A DNA stretch of 37,896 nt from Hymenobacter sp. Its GTDB lineage: Bacteria; Bacteroidota; Bacteroidia; Cytophagales; Hymenobacteraceae. The first letter of the stretch is position 1. The number at the start of each line of letters is the position of its first letter. This document shows, piece after piece, positions 1 through 7,550 of the stretch. Under the pieces are notes generated by a model. That model was given only the letters and a program-made list of their open reading frames with translations. It did no database searches and was not told where the DNA came from. Where the stretch lies: positions 1-37,896 of the forward strand of contig JANXUO010000485.1 in assembly GCA_025356245.1 (NCBI GenBank). The letters are read 5' to 3'. The position numbers were made by a program, and so were the translations under genes.

Positions 1-471
1 CCGGGGCTATTCCGACGACCAGACGGATTGAAACCACATCGGTAAGCACTTCGCACGGGCTAACCCGAAACCTCCGGGGCTATTCCGACGACCAGACGGA
101 TTGAAACACCGCTCACGTCAACGGTCCCGCACGGGGCCTGCTCTCCTCCGGGGCTATTCCGACGACCAGACGGATTGAAACTCGGCTCCTACGAGGAAGT
201 AGACAAGTGGCTGCAATCCTCCGGGGCTATTCCGACGACCAGACGGATTGAAACATTCACTTGGCGCAGTGGGCCGTGACCGTGGGCCTGCCTCCGGGGC
301 TATTCCGACGACCAGACGGATTGAAACGCCAACCCAACGAAAGAGGCGGCCACCCGCTTAACGCCCTCCGGGGCTGTTCCGACGACCAGACGGATTGAAA
401 CGGAAGCTTAATCATCAAGCAAAGAATTCAACTACCTCCGGGGCTATTTCGACCACAAGACTTGAGCCAGA
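1..471 (+). CRISPR. CRISPR array, leader-distal end (7 repeats, 6 spacers)
   Basis: A 37-bp repeat beginning CCTCCGGGGCTATTCC and ending ACGGATTGAAAC starts at 71, 145, 218, 291, 365 and 435; the copy at 1-34 is cut by the window edge. Spacers are 33-37 nt and all differ. The copy at 365 has one change (A to G) and the copy at 435 is degenerate after about 15 bases, which marks the old, leader-distal end. The leader, and any cas genes, should therefore lie left of position 1. Repeats ending in GATTGAAAC are common in type I-B and type III systems, but subtype cannot be assigned without cas genes. Spacers 3, 4 and 5 read as open coding frames, as expected for pieces of foreign genes. By eye I saw no spacer match elsewhere in the window. 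Confidence 0.98.
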
Positions 472-580
472 TGCCGGGCGTGCCCCGAAACAGGCTGACG
501 AATAGGTGCAGGCCGATGCAGTTGCAGTTGCGGCCACCCCCGGTTTCAAAAGCGAGTTGCGCCTCGACCTCCTCGACACT

Positions 581-835
581 TCACCGCTGATGCTCGACCA
601 GTTCCTGCATGGCCTGGAGAAAAGGCAGCATTTCGACGCAGTTGCCGTAGCGGCTGAACCCGCGCCATTGGTGGCCCTGGCGTCGCCTGTGGTAGCGGCT
701 CATCGTTTCGACAAACACGTAGCTATCGGCAATGAAACTCGGGTGCCGAGGCTGGTATGCAATCAGGAAAACGGTCTGGGACCGGTGCTTGGGACGGGGG
801 GCAATAGGCGGTGCAGTGGCGGGCGCAGTGGTCAT
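581..835 (-). CDS. Hypothetical protein, 84 aa
   Basis: This minus-strand reading frame has an ATG start, a Pro/Ala-rich N-terminus of about 15 residues and then a compact segment rich in aromatic and basic residues (SYVFVETMSRYHRRRQGHQW) ending in an amphipathic helix. I do not recognise the family. It was preferred over the longer overlapping plus-strand frame because its composition is protein-like and it runs in the direction of the neighbouring rep gene. It lies between the CRISPR array and rep, downstream of rep in transcription. Confidence 0.45.
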   Translation of the reverse strand: MTTAPATAPPIAPRPKHRSQTVFLIAYQPRHPSFIADSYVFVETMSRYHRRRQGHQWRGFSRYGNCVEMLPFLQAMQELVEHQR

Positions 836-960
836 AATGGGGGGTTATTCTTACCCTGGTAAAGGCAAGAATCTGACCATAAAGCCCATTTTTCAGACTG
901 CTGGGCGGGATAATCTGGGTTCGTCAGTCCGCTTCTGGGTCCCCACTGCCCGGCCAATGC

Positions 961-2157
961 CTACCCTTGTTTTTTCACCAGCCACGCCTGGCCGGCCCGC
1001 TCCTCCAGCACGAAACCCTGGCAGAGGTAGATGGCTTCCAGATGGGCCTCAAAGGTGGGCAGCCGATTCTTTTTCGCGTAGGGCCCCGGATTGTCGTACA
1101 TAGCCTGCACCTCGGTCATGGAGTAGGCTATTTCGATTACTTCGGTTGCCCCCGCCGTTTTTTTTGCGGCAATTGCTTTCCTGGGCGGGTCGGCCACTCG
1201 TTTGCTCTCCAGGTAGTCTGAAAGTAGGTACTTTTCCACTAAGGCCTTGTAGATGGCCCCGGCGGGCTTCTTAATCTTGCCCAGCCGGTATTGGGAGCCC
1301 ACTCTATCGACCACGAAGCGCAGGTAGCCCTCATCGTATTCGTTGGCCTGCAACTGCTCTTCCACTTGTTTAATGCTGTCCGGCTTCAATCCTAACTCCA
1401 GCAGCGCAGCCGCCCAGGGGACTTCTGGTAAAACAGGTACTTTCTTAGTTGGGACCTTACGTGCAAACTGAAAGCTAACCCGCTGCACTACCTTGCCTTG
1501 CCGCTGCACTTCATAGGAAAAAGGAATGTCAGTAAGGGCAAGCTGGTCGCGGGCAGGTTCGAGTATTTTGGCTTTAAAACTCCTGAACTGCGGGTATTCG
1601 TGGTCCTGCACGTTGAGCACGAACCGCAGGTCCTGCACGCTCATGGTGCGCCGCCCAAACTCTGCGTACTCTTTCAGCAGCCAGTAGATGCGCATTGCGG
1701 CGGGGCTTTTGAGCTTCTGTACCTCCTGCAGGTCGGCCGTGGTGAAATTACCGGCCTCCTGGAGTTGCAGCAAGTACGGCAGGGCATCGACGTTGAAGCT
1801 CGCCACCACTCCCCCCAGCTCGGGCTCCCAACTGGCAGTTGAAATCAGGTTGATATAGGTGAAGGCCGGTTTTTTGGTGCGCCGGCGGGTTTGAGGCTCT
1901 AATTTTTCGATGTAGATTTTAAATTCCAGGATGTTACGGCACATGGCATCGACCCGTTCGTAGGCAGAGCCCGCCTGCGAATCAAGAATCAGTTCCTTGA
2001 TGGGAATGAGGTGACTGCGGAACTCGGTTTGCCCGAAGTCCTGCCGGGCCAGCATGGACACGAAGAGCCGCATTTGCAGCGGTATCATCGAAAACCGGGC
2101 GTTTATCAGCGCGTTGTGTTGGGCAAGATGCTGGTTGGGGTTGTTTTCCGGTTGCAT
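961..2157 (-). CDS. Plasmid replication initiator, Rep_3/RepB family
   Basis: The 398-residue product has the layout of iteron-binding initiators of the Rep_3 family: an N-terminal segment starting near HNALINARFSMIPLQMRLFV, a first winged-helix domain (about residues 15-130), then a second one containing LKSPAAMRIYWLLKEY (about 145-165) and VQDLRFVLNVQDHEYPQF (about 175-195). Such proteins bind iterons at the origin, open the duplex and recruit DnaB; the second winged helix makes the main iteron contacts. The start ATG lies 7 bp from the nearest iteron-like copy, and the gene is directly downstream of the iteron cluster, so self-repression by Rep is likely. The C-terminal tail beyond residue 230 is lysine-rich and less conserved in this family. 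Length and order fit a functional initiator. Confidence 0.93.
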   Translation of the reverse strand: MQPENNPNQHLAQHNALINARFSMIPLQMRLFVSMLARQDFGQTEFRSHLIPIKELILDSQAGSAYERVDAMCRNILEFKIYIEKLEPQTRRRTKKPAFTYINLISTASWEPELGGVVASFNVDALPYLLQLQEAGNFTTADLQEVQKLKSPAAMRIYWLLKEYAEFGRRTMSVQDLRFVLNVQDHEYPQFRSFKAKILEPARDQLALTDIPFSYEVQRQGKVVQRVSFQFARKVPTKKVPVLPEVPWAAALLELGLKPDSIKQVEEQLQANEYDEGYLRFVVDRVGSQYRLGKIKKPAGAIYKALVEKYLLSDYLESKRVADPPRKAIAAKKTAGATEVIEIAYSMTEVQAMYDNPGPYAKKNRLPTFEAHLEAIYLCQGFVLEERAGQAWLVKKQG

Positions 2158-2163
2158 GGAGTG

Positions 2164-2425
2164 CCGTCTTTTGGGTTACAGATAGTGCAGACTGGCTACG
2201 CTTCCCTGGCCTGGACACGGCCAAAAAAGCACCGTCTTTTTGGTTACACTTAGGACCACCACTGAACGTCTTTTTAGTTACAGATAGCGTCCGTCTTTTT
2301 AGTTACGGGCAACGTCTTTTTGGTTACAGGTAAAACAGGGCACCAACGTCTTTTTGGTTACACTTGCCGTCTTTTTAGTTACGGGTAACGTCTTTTTGGT
2401 TACGTTTACCGTCTTTTTAGTTACA
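2164..2425. repeat. Iteron cluster of the plasmid origin (9 copies)
   Basis: Nine direct repeats of CGTCTTTTTRGTTAC, all in the same orientation, start (first C of CGTC) near 2165, 2233, 2267, 2292, 2313, 2347, 2368, 2389 and 2410. The copy at 2165 is a variant (CGTCTTTTGGGTTAC) and touches the rep start. Start-to-start steps are 68, 34, 25, 21, 34, 21, 21 and 21 bp, so the distal copies sit two helical turns apart on one face. The variable purine is G or A in a mixed order. Position and form match Rep_3-type iteron origins; the rep promoter must lie within or beside the array. Confidence 0.93.
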
Positions 2426-2429
2426 CATA

Positions 2430-2540
2430 AGTGGTTCAAATTAATGACAATCAATGGGTTGCAGCGGGGGTAATACTATAATTTAGTTTAATTTTTTAAA
2501 GAGCTAGCTTTTTAGCGTATCATTCTAAAAAACAAAACGT
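2430..2540. other. AT-rich region beside iterons, probable DNA unwinding element
   Basis: The stretch after the last iteron is strongly AT-rich in a GC-rich replicon, with runs such as TAATACTATAATTTAG and TTTAATTTTTTAAAG. In iteron origins the initiator melts an adjacent AT-rich element, so this is the natural candidate. I saw no perfect DnaA box within it. From about 2541 to 2676 the sequence turns GC-rich again, with a short tandem GGCGGGGCGGC repeat at 2559-2581 and no gene. Confidence 0.6.
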
Positions 2541-2676
2541 CGGCACGTAGTCAGTTTTCGGCGGGGCGGCGGCGGGGCGGCGAATCTGCCTGGTTGGTGT
2601 GCCCGCTGACGCCGCTTCCTGACGCTAAGGTACTACTTCGACCCCCGGGTTAACCACCGCAACGCCAGTGACCCCT

Positions 2677-4071
2677 TCACACGGTTTTTTCAGTACCTGA
2701 GCCGCTTGACTGAGGGGGTATCCGACGCAAATAATTGTCGAGCACCTGCTCTATGCCCACGGCCCGCAGGCGCTTGCCCCGGCCACCGGGCAACAGCGCG
2801 GCCGTCTTGGCCACCAGCAAGCTCTGTTGAATCAGGTCGTAGTGGTCGGCGTTGCCGCCGCACACCTCGCGCAGCAAGTCGTCGGCCGCCTGCTGGGTCC
2901 GCTGGCGCTTGGCAAACCGCCGCCCGGTTTCGGCCGCTACGGGTAGGGGCACCGGGTAAATTGCGTTGTAAATTTCAGCCACGGTGGGCGAAAAGATGCC
3001 GTCCTGGTGCCACTGGGCCTGGATGGCCACGAGTTCCTGGTAGCCGATGAGGCGCAGGGTTTCGTCGTGGGCCGTCTGAATGCTGTGCTGGGCCTGGAGC
3101 AACTGCCGCAGCAGCGCGGCCCGGGTGCTGGGCAGGTACGGGCCCCAGGCCTCCTCGCGGATATAGCCCCGGCGCAGCTCCTTCTGGCGGTAGGTTTCGG
3201 GCTCGTCGCGGACGCGCATGAGCTGGTCGCGGAGTTCGGAGAGGGGCTCCATCCAGGCTTCGCCGTTCTCAATGAGCCCCTCCATGCTCTTGTCGCGGGT
3301 GACTACGGTACACACCCAGCAGCCGAAACGGCTTTTGCCGCAACTCGGCGTTTCGGTGTCAATCACCAGCGGGCAGTCGGCCTCGGTGCTCGCGTTGCGG
3401 TAGAGCGTAATCAGCGGCCTGTGCGTACCGCCCCACGGCGGGGGCACCTGGCTCAGGTACTGCCACAAATCGGCCGTCTGAACGTCCCGGATGGGGGCGT
3501 ACACGTGCGCGCCTGGCAAGACGTGCTTGCGCAGGCGCTGGCCGTGAACGGCGTGCTTTCTCATGCTGCGGGCCCGGTGGGCGCTCTCGTCCTCGCGGGT
3601 GCCCAGCAGCACGGTAACGCGGCCACACTCGCTTATTTTTTGCTGAATGAACCGGGTGGTGGGCTTGATTTTCAGCCGGTCGGTACACCAGCGAAACCGG
3701 CGGTCGGGCGCGGGGTAGCCCTTGCCCAGGGTCTGGAGCCAGAACGAGTCGGCCAGCGCCGGCAGCGTACGCTGCACCAGAATCGGCAGCTGCCGGGCCG
3801 GGGCCGCCTGCTCGATGCGCCGGAGCGTGTCCTCTATGAAGGCCACCAGGCGCGGGTTCTCGGCCCCGGTGTCGTTGCACACCACGTACACCGGGCGGCT
3901 GCGCCGGGCCTCGGGCAAGGCAGCCAGGGCCTTCCAGGTGAGTTGCAGCAACAGGGTCGAATCCTTGCCGCCGCTGAACCCCAGCACCCAGGGCTGGTTG
4001 TCGTCCTCGGCCAAATACTGGTCGGTAATCTCCGAGAGCATGAAAGGCAAAAGCAGGTGCATACCGGACAT
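2677..4071 (-). CDS. dndC: DndC-like DNA phosphorothioation sulfurtransferase
   Basis: The 464-residue protein carries the PP-loop SGGKDS (residues 33-38) of PAPS-reductase/ATP-pyrophosphatase enzymes, then the DndC hallmark LGKGYPAP...RWCTDRLKIKP (about 115-138), LGTREDES (156-163) and a cysteine set C129, C244, C251, C254 (SCGKSRFGCWVC) suited to an Fe-S cluster. In Dnd systems DndC, fed with sulfur by DndA or IscS, helps replace a non-bridging phosphate oxygen in the DNA backbone with sulfur. Here it stands alone: no dndB, dndD, dndE or restriction dndFGH is visible in the window. It sits just beyond the replication origin and is transcribed towards it. It may act with genes elsewhere, or it may be a DndC relative with a separate role. 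A second in-frame ATG at 4062 is a possible alternative start. Confidence 0.88.
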   Translation of the reverse strand: MSGMHLLLPFMLSEITDQYLAEDDNQPWVLGFSGGKDSTLLLQLTWKALAALPEARRSRPVYVVCNDTGAENPRLVAFIEDTLRRIEQAAPARQLPILVQRTLPALADSFWLQTLGKGYPAPDRRFRWCTDRLKIKPTTRFIQQKISECGRVTVLLGTREDESAHRARSMRKHAVHGQRLRKHVLPGAHVYAPIRDVQTADLWQYLSQVPPPWGGTHRPLITLYRNASTEADCPLVIDTETPSCGKSRFGCWVCTVVTRDKSMEGLIENGEAWMEPLSELRDQLMRVRDEPETYRQKELRRGYIREEAWGPYLPSTRAALLRQLLQAQHSIQTAHDETLRLIGYQELVAIQAQWHQDGIFSPTVAEIYNAIYPVPLPVAAETGRRFAKRQRTQQAADDLLREVCGGNADHYDLIQQSLLVAKTAALLPGGRGKRLRAVGIEQVLDNYLRRIPPQSSGSGTEKTV

Positions 4072-4174
4072 AAAAAGCGAGGTTGTTGTGCCGGAACAGA
4101 TACAACAACCCCGCCGGATATGCCTTTTTCAGACCGTCAGGTAATAGTATTTTGCGTGCCTCCCGTTCCCACGC

Positions 4175-4531
4175 CTAGCCGGCCAGCACCCCGCTGAGCC
4201 GCTCCTCATCAGCGGCTACTTGCACGACCACCGTGGCGTTGAGGGCGTGCAGGAGCTTGAACATGGTGCCCACCGAAATGCTGGCTGCATCCTTCTCGAA
4301 TTTTGAGATTTGGGCTTTCTGCACCCCAATGCGTTCACCCAACTGAGTCTGCGTCAGCTTGCCCCGCTTCCGCAGTTCCTTGATACGTTCGGCCAACAAG
4401 TCGGCGTTCAGGGACAACTCGCGCTGGTCGCGGCGGGGAGTGCCCACAGCACCAAAAGCCTCGTCCCGGACATCTTCGTAGTCGGTGTATCCCAAGGGAT
4501 AAGTTTGTACGGTCTTTGTGGAGTTTTTCAT
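4175..4531 (-). CDS. XRE-family antitoxin (HigA-like)
   Basis: The 118-residue product ends in a clear helix-turn-helix of the XRE type: LAERIKELRKRGKLTQTQLG, then the turn and KAQISKFEKDAASISVGTMF, about residues 45-105. It lies directly downstream of the toxin gene in the same direction, the gene order (toxin first) typical of HigBA-type modules. It should bind and neutralise the toxin and repress the shared promoter. I chose the ATG at 4531 because AAGGAAAAA lies just before it; the frame stays open upstream to a TTG at 4627 that would overlap the toxin gene by 17 nt, with another ATG at 4582. The N-terminal half is not recognised. Confidence 0.85.
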   Translation of the reverse strand: MKNSTKTVQTYPLGYTDYEDVRDEAFGAVGTPRRDQRELSLNADLLAERIKELRKRGKLTQTQLGERIGVQKAQISKFEKDAASISVGTMFKLLHALNATVVVQVAADEERLSGVLAG

Positions 4532-4610
4532 TTTTTCCTTTGCAAACGTCTTTGCTTTCCAGGTACTCTTTTTCCCCCGCATCCGGGGTGAGAACTTACG
4601 CTGATGGCCC

Positions 4611-4958
4611 TCAGACGGGAACAGCAAACCAAGCCTTTTTCATTCTTTCAGCCGTTTTTTTGGCTGCCTCAGGTGTCTTGTTCGTCTTTTTTTCTATGCC
4701 ATGCATGCAAACAACGAGGGTGTTATTCTTATCGCGTTTGTCCCAGAACGCGAACAGCCGGTAGAAGTGGTTGTCCACGTCAGCGGAGAATTCATACAAG
4801 TCGTCAGTACCCGGCAATTTCTTAAACCAATTGCCGGTGAAGCCCTCCAGGGTCTTTTTGATGTTGGTATCAAATTTATCCTTTGCCTTGTCGCTTAGCT
4901 TGTTATAAAAAGCTCTTGCCTCTGGTGAAAATAAGGCTTTTACACTATTATTTTTCAT
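4611..4958 (-). CDS. RelE/HigB-like toxin (phage Gp49-like family)
   Basis: The 115-residue basic protein has the core of the HigB/Gp49-like ribonuclease family: FSPEARAFYNKLSDKAKDKF near the start, then WFKKLPGTDDLYEFSADVDN and the YRLFAFWDKRD / LVVCMHGIEKKTNKTP strands, ending in a Lys-rich helix. Such toxins cleave mRNA on the ribosome. The start at 4958 (MKNNSVKALF) gives the normal length; the frame extends upstream to 5045 but without family similarity. It is the first gene of a two-gene unit with the XRE antitoxin downstream. Base composition is lower in GC than in the neighbours, which suggests separate acquisition. Confidence 0.88.
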   Translation of the reverse strand: MKNNSVKALFSPEARAFYNKLSDKAKDKFDTNIKKTLEGFTGNWFKKLPGTDDLYEFSADVDNHFYRLFAFWDKRDKNNTLVVCMHGIEKKTNKTPEAAKKTAERMKKAWFAVPV

Positions 4959-5098
4959 ATACGTTACATTTTGCCTGGTAATCTCTTTTATGTTAATACT
5001 CTCTGGTCGGCGCGGGACTGTTGACTTCTTTAAAAAACAAAGCAACGGCTTTTTTTATACACGACAAAGGCAGCGTAAAGTTTCCGTTTACAGAAACT

Positions 5099-5353
5099 TT
5101 ATAGGGGGGGGGGCCGAAGCGATGATTTCACTGCCTGCGCCACCGCCAGGCGACCAGCTAGGTTAGGCAAGGCGTAGTCTTTCGCATTGGCCACGGTGTA
5201 CACCTGGTAATCATCAGTCGCCGCAAGGCGCTCCACCTGACTTAGCCAGCTCTGACCCAGCAAGGTGCAGGCAATTTGCGTTAATTCCGTAGTGGGCACC
5301 CTCACGGACCCCGTTTGGGGCTCGTCGTAAGTGCGGATTAGCTGGTAGTACAT
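5099..5353 (-). CDS. Hypothetical protein, 84 aa, with a poly-G tract near its end
   Basis: The ATG at 5353 (MYYQLIRTYDEPQTGSVRV) is preceded within a few bases by the recurring motif TTTTTTTCCCCACTGCCTG. No family is recognised. The segment LTQIACTLLGQSWLSQVERL is helix-like. The last codons run through ten consecutive G on the plus strand (5104-5113), so the C-terminus (RPPPL) would change if that tract slipped. The frame is open upstream to 5473, but that part is low-complexity. Confidence 0.6.
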   Translation of the reverse strand: MYYQLIRTYDEPQTGSVRVPTTELTQIACTLLGQSWLSQVERLAATDDYQVYTVANAKDYALPNLAGRLAVAQAVKSSLRPPPL

Positions 5354-5436
5354 CAGGCAGTGGGGAAAAAAACGAGGAGTGAAAGGCCGGGGCACCCGCC
5401 CGGCCCGGAAGGAAAGGGGGCCGCCCGCCCCGGCCC

Positions 5437-5652
5437 TTACAGGTGCTGCGCGAGGACCGTAACCGAAGCGCAAAGCGCCTCAATTCGGGACAGCCGTTTC
5501 TGGTGGCGCTCCCGGGCCTCGGTTGGGCACCAAGGCGGCCCAAAACCCGGGGCCTTTGCTGTGCCGTTGAGCTGGGCTGTTAGCTCAGCCTGGGCCAGTT
5601 TGATTTTCAGGCGTTCGCGCTCCTGGTAATCTGCTGCGGATAAGTCGGTCAT
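5437..5652 (-). CDS. Hypothetical protein, 71 aa, helical
   Basis: A short charged protein starting MTDLSAADYQERERLKIKLA. It looks like two helices joined by a Gly/Pro turn (FGPPWCP), with heptad-like spacing in the first helix, so a small coiled-coil or binding role is possible. The start lies about 40 nt downstream of a TTGG-N15-TATATACG promoter module. No family is recognised. Confidence 0.65.
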   Translation of the reverse strand: MTDLSAADYQERERLKIKLAQAELTAQLNGTAKAPGFGPPWCPTEARERHQKRLSRIEALCASVTVLAQHL

Positions 5653-5695
5653 ACGATAAGTAGTTGTTTCACAAGCAATGACGTTACCGCTTGTG

Positions 5696-5722
5696 CGTAT
5701 ATAGTTACAACAACTTGACCAA
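5696..5722 (-). promoter_or_regulatory. Promoter module TTGG-N15-TATATACG
   Basis: Read on the minus strand: TTGG, 15 nt containing GTTGTTGTAAC, then TATATACG followed by CACAA. It lies about 40 nt before the 71-residue gene. It belongs to the family of twelve equally spaced sites described in the findings. Confidence 0.65.
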
Positions 5723-5806
5723 ACACCCCATCTTTTACCCTCGTGCCAACCTTTATTTACCTTTTTTCAGGGCTTTTTTTCCAGTCCGCCACCACCTTCT
5801 TTTTCT

Positions 5807-5835
5807 CCACTGCCTGCTCGTCTGGCAGGCAGTGG
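5807..5835. repeat. Perfect hairpin made of two opposed CCACTGCC motifs
   Basis: CCACTGCCTGC (5807-5817) and GCAGGCAGTGG (5825-5835) are exact inverted repeats around a 7-nt loop. Each arm is a copy of the dispersed CCCCACTGCC motif, so this is the one site where it occurs in both orientations. The hairpin lies between two minus-strand genes; it lacks a following T-run, so a simple terminator role is doubtful. Confidence 0.7.
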
Positions 5836-5972
5836 GCCAGTCTTTCTGCGCCTCTTTTTCCTCGTGCTGGCGCTGGTAGCTGGAATGCTTTTAGGGCCGG
5901 TTGGATGGCCCGCCCTGATTAACTGCCGGCGCACACCCTCGGCCAGTCCTATTCCGCATCGTCGGTACTGGC

Positions 5973-6146
5973 TCAGCCCCCTTGGCTGATGCGCTCCTGC
6001 ACGGCCAGAAAGCAGCCGGTACACTTGCCCTCCATCAGGCCGGTTTTGTCTTTTTTGTTGCACAGGCAGCACCGGCCCTGCTCGCGGGCGATGCTGCGGC
6101 GGGTTCGTTCGCGCCACCCTCGGCGGGCACTGACCAGGCTGCTCAC
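5973..6146 (-). CDS. Small zinc-ribbon-like protein, 57 aa, GTG start
   Basis: The frame begins with GTG at 6146, which overlaps the TGA stop of the upstream gene (GTGA overlap of 4 nt), a usual sign of coupled translation. The product has a basic N-terminus (SARRGWRERTRRSIAREQ) followed by two cysteine pairs, CCLC and CTGC, spaced as in small zinc ribbons (about residues 26-45). Nucleic-acid binding is possible. It has no ATG start and is easily missed; the longer overlapping frame at 5767-6117 is low-complexity and rejected. No specific family is recognised. Confidence 0.65.
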   Translation of the reverse strand: MSSLVSARRGWRERTRRSIAREQGRCCLCNKKDKTGLMEGKCTGCFLAVQERISQGG

Positions 6147-6445
6147 GCTGCGGGGGCCGCTGCGGCGGCTTTGTGGCGGGCCGTTCGTTCGTTAAGCATG
6201 GCCTCGGCTATGTCGTAGGCTTCCTTGGCGACGTACCCGGCGCTGGCGTGCTCCGTGATGGCGGGACCGTTTACGTAGCCCGTACGCTGGCCACTGGTGC
6301 GGGCCTGGGCCAGGGGCAGGGCGGCAATGGCCAGGTAGTCCAGCAGGACCAGGCCCTTCTGGGCAGTTATGCGCTGGTCCGTTTGTCCGCGCTCCAGCAT
6401 CGGCTGCGGATAAACGGAGTAATTAGAGCCTTTGGGCAGTGCCAT
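6143..6445 (-). CDS. Hypothetical protein, 100 aa
   Basis: Starts MALPKGSNYSVYPQPMLERG. The middle part (ITAQKGLVLLDYLAIAALPL) is helical and the end is an Ala-rich tail. It is followed without a gap by the small zinc-ribbon gene, so the two form an operon. A TTGG-N15 promoter module lies about 70 nt upstream. Function unknown. Confidence 0.65.
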   Translation of the reverse strand: MALPKGSNYSVYPQPMLERGQTDQRITAQKGLVLLDYLAIAALPLAQARTSGQRTGYVNGPAITEHASAGYVAKEAYDIAEAMLNERTARHKAAAAAPAA

Positions 6446-6515
6446 AATACAGCAAAAAAAAATGGTTGAATAAAAAAAACAGGACAGAAACCCGGTTTTG
6501 ACGTGTCAGCCCTCC

Positions 6516-6542
6516 TTTACTTAATTGCACAGACCAGACCAA
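6516..6542 (-). promoter_or_regulatory. Promoter module, TTGG-N15-TAAGTAAA variant
   Basis: Minus strand: TTTTTGG, 15 nt with TCTGTGCAAT, then TAAGTAAA. The spacing is the same as in the other members; the downstream box is degenerate. It lies upstream of the 100-residue gene. Confidence 0.5.
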
Positions 6543-6640
6543 AAACGCCCTTTTTTGGACACTCAGGGCACTTTATTTTCACTCTCAGCGCTTTCTCCTC
6601 CCACTGCCTGCTCGTGATTCGATGAAAAAAGATGGGTACA

Positions 6641-6672
6641 AAAAATCCCCGCTTTCTCAAGCGGGGATTTTT
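6641..6672. terminator. Bidirectional intrinsic terminator
   Basis: Perfect 14-bp stem AAAAATCCCCGCTT / AAGCGGGGATTTTT with a TCTC loop, so a T-run follows the GC stem on either strand. It ends just past the stop of the minus-strand 66-residue gene at 6683, and is most likely the terminator of that gene. Confidence 0.9.
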
Positions 6673-6682
6673 GTCCTTGCGG

Positions 6683-6883
6683 CTAGTTCCCGGCGGCTTG
6701 GGCCTGCTGCTGGTGCCAGGCGGCCCAGTCGCGGTGCCAGGCGTAGCGGGCCGTAACCAGGGCTCCGGGGTCTGTCTGCAACTGGATGCGGTGGCGGTCG
6801 GCGTGGTACTGGTGCCACTGGGAAAGCTTCGTCAGCGGGCAGGGCGCGGCCGCATCCGCCGGCAGGGTTTGCGGGCGGAGCAT
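6683..6883 (-). CDS. Hypothetical protein, 66 aa, Trp/His-rich
   Basis: Starts MLRPQTLPADAAAPCPLTKL and contains a dense WHQYHADRHRIQLQ...HRDWAAWHQQQ segment, a helical region rich in His, Trp and Gln. It is followed by a strong terminator and preceded by a leader with a GGCAAYG hairpin. The family is not recognised. Confidence 0.6.
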   Translation of the reverse strand: MLRPQTLPADAAAPCPLTKLSQWHQYHADRHRIQLQTDPGALVTARYAWHRDWAAWHQQQAQAAGN

Positions 6884-7077
6884 GGCGACTAGGGGCGACT
6901 GCCGGCAGCGGTAACATTGCCCCGAACCGCCAGACCCAGACCGGCTCCGGGAATCAGGGCGTATGAAAGCGATTCCATGCGGGCGAACGAAAAAAAGCGA
7001 AACGAAAAAACAAGGAATAAATACCTGAAAAACCCCTTGCCTGCCCCGGCCGAAACCAGGGCAGGCGGGCCACCTGC

Positions 7078-7497
7078 CTAGAAGGGGAGGTCGTCGTCGT
7101 CTTCCCGTTTCAGATGGATGCGGTCCTCAGCAGCGATTTCCTCCTGCGCAGCGGCCCCACTCTGGCCTTTGGGCGAACCCACCAGTTCCAAGCGCTCCAC
7201 CCGGACGCACTGCTCGGCCACGGCCTTGCCTTCCTTGTTGACGTAGGCATCCGCGTAGGCCCGGCCCGTGATGGCCACCGTCTGGCCCGGCTTGAGGTAT
7301 TCGGCCACCTTCGTGCTTTCGCCCAGTTTCTTCCAGAGCGTGACCTTGTACCAGGTCGTTTTTTCCTGCTTCTCGCCCGTGGCCTTGTCCTTGTAGGTTT
7401 CGTTCACGGCCACCGAGAAACCGATGGCCTGCCCGTTGGGGGCCTGCCGTACTTCGGCTTGCTTGCCGACATTGCCGACGATGATTAACTGCTGCAT
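7078..7497 (-). CDS. ssb: Single-stranded DNA-binding protein
   Basis: The 139-residue product is a complete bacterial SSB. The OB fold covers about residues 1-105 (QQLIIVGNVGKQAEVR..., GFSVAVNETYKD, TTWYKVTLWKKLGE, YLKPGQTVAITGRAYADAY), followed by a short linker and the acidic tail DDDDLPF (133-139) that docks partner proteins of replication and repair. It protects single-stranded DNA during plasmid replication or transfer. Plasmid copies of ssb often travel with ArdC and transfer genes; an ardC gene is present 5 kb away. A promoter module lies about 55 nt upstream. Confidence 0.96.
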   Translation of the reverse strand: MQQLIIVGNVGKQAEVRQAPNGQAIGFSVAVNETYKDKATGEKQEKTTWYKVTLWKKLGESTKVAEYLKPGQTVAITGRAYADAYVNKEGKAVAEQCVRVERLELVGSPKGQSGAAAQEEIAAEDRIHLKREDDDDLPF

Positions 7498-7550
7498 GTA
7501 TTAAAGAAAAAAAGGGTAATTAAAAACGGGCCGGAAGCCATTCCTGCCTG

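Noticed and set aside
506-862. 118-codon plus-strand frame
   Set aside because: Its composition looks like the reverse of the minus-strand frame at 581-835; no start context and wrong direction for the neighbourhood.
3007-4197. Long plus-strand frame opposite dndC
   Set aside because: It is the antisense shadow of the clearly recognisable dndC; Gly/Ala/His-rich with no motif.
5767-6117. 116-codon minus-strand frame
   Set aside because: Arg/Pro/Gly-rich; the overlapping GTG-start frame with cysteine pairs is better supported.
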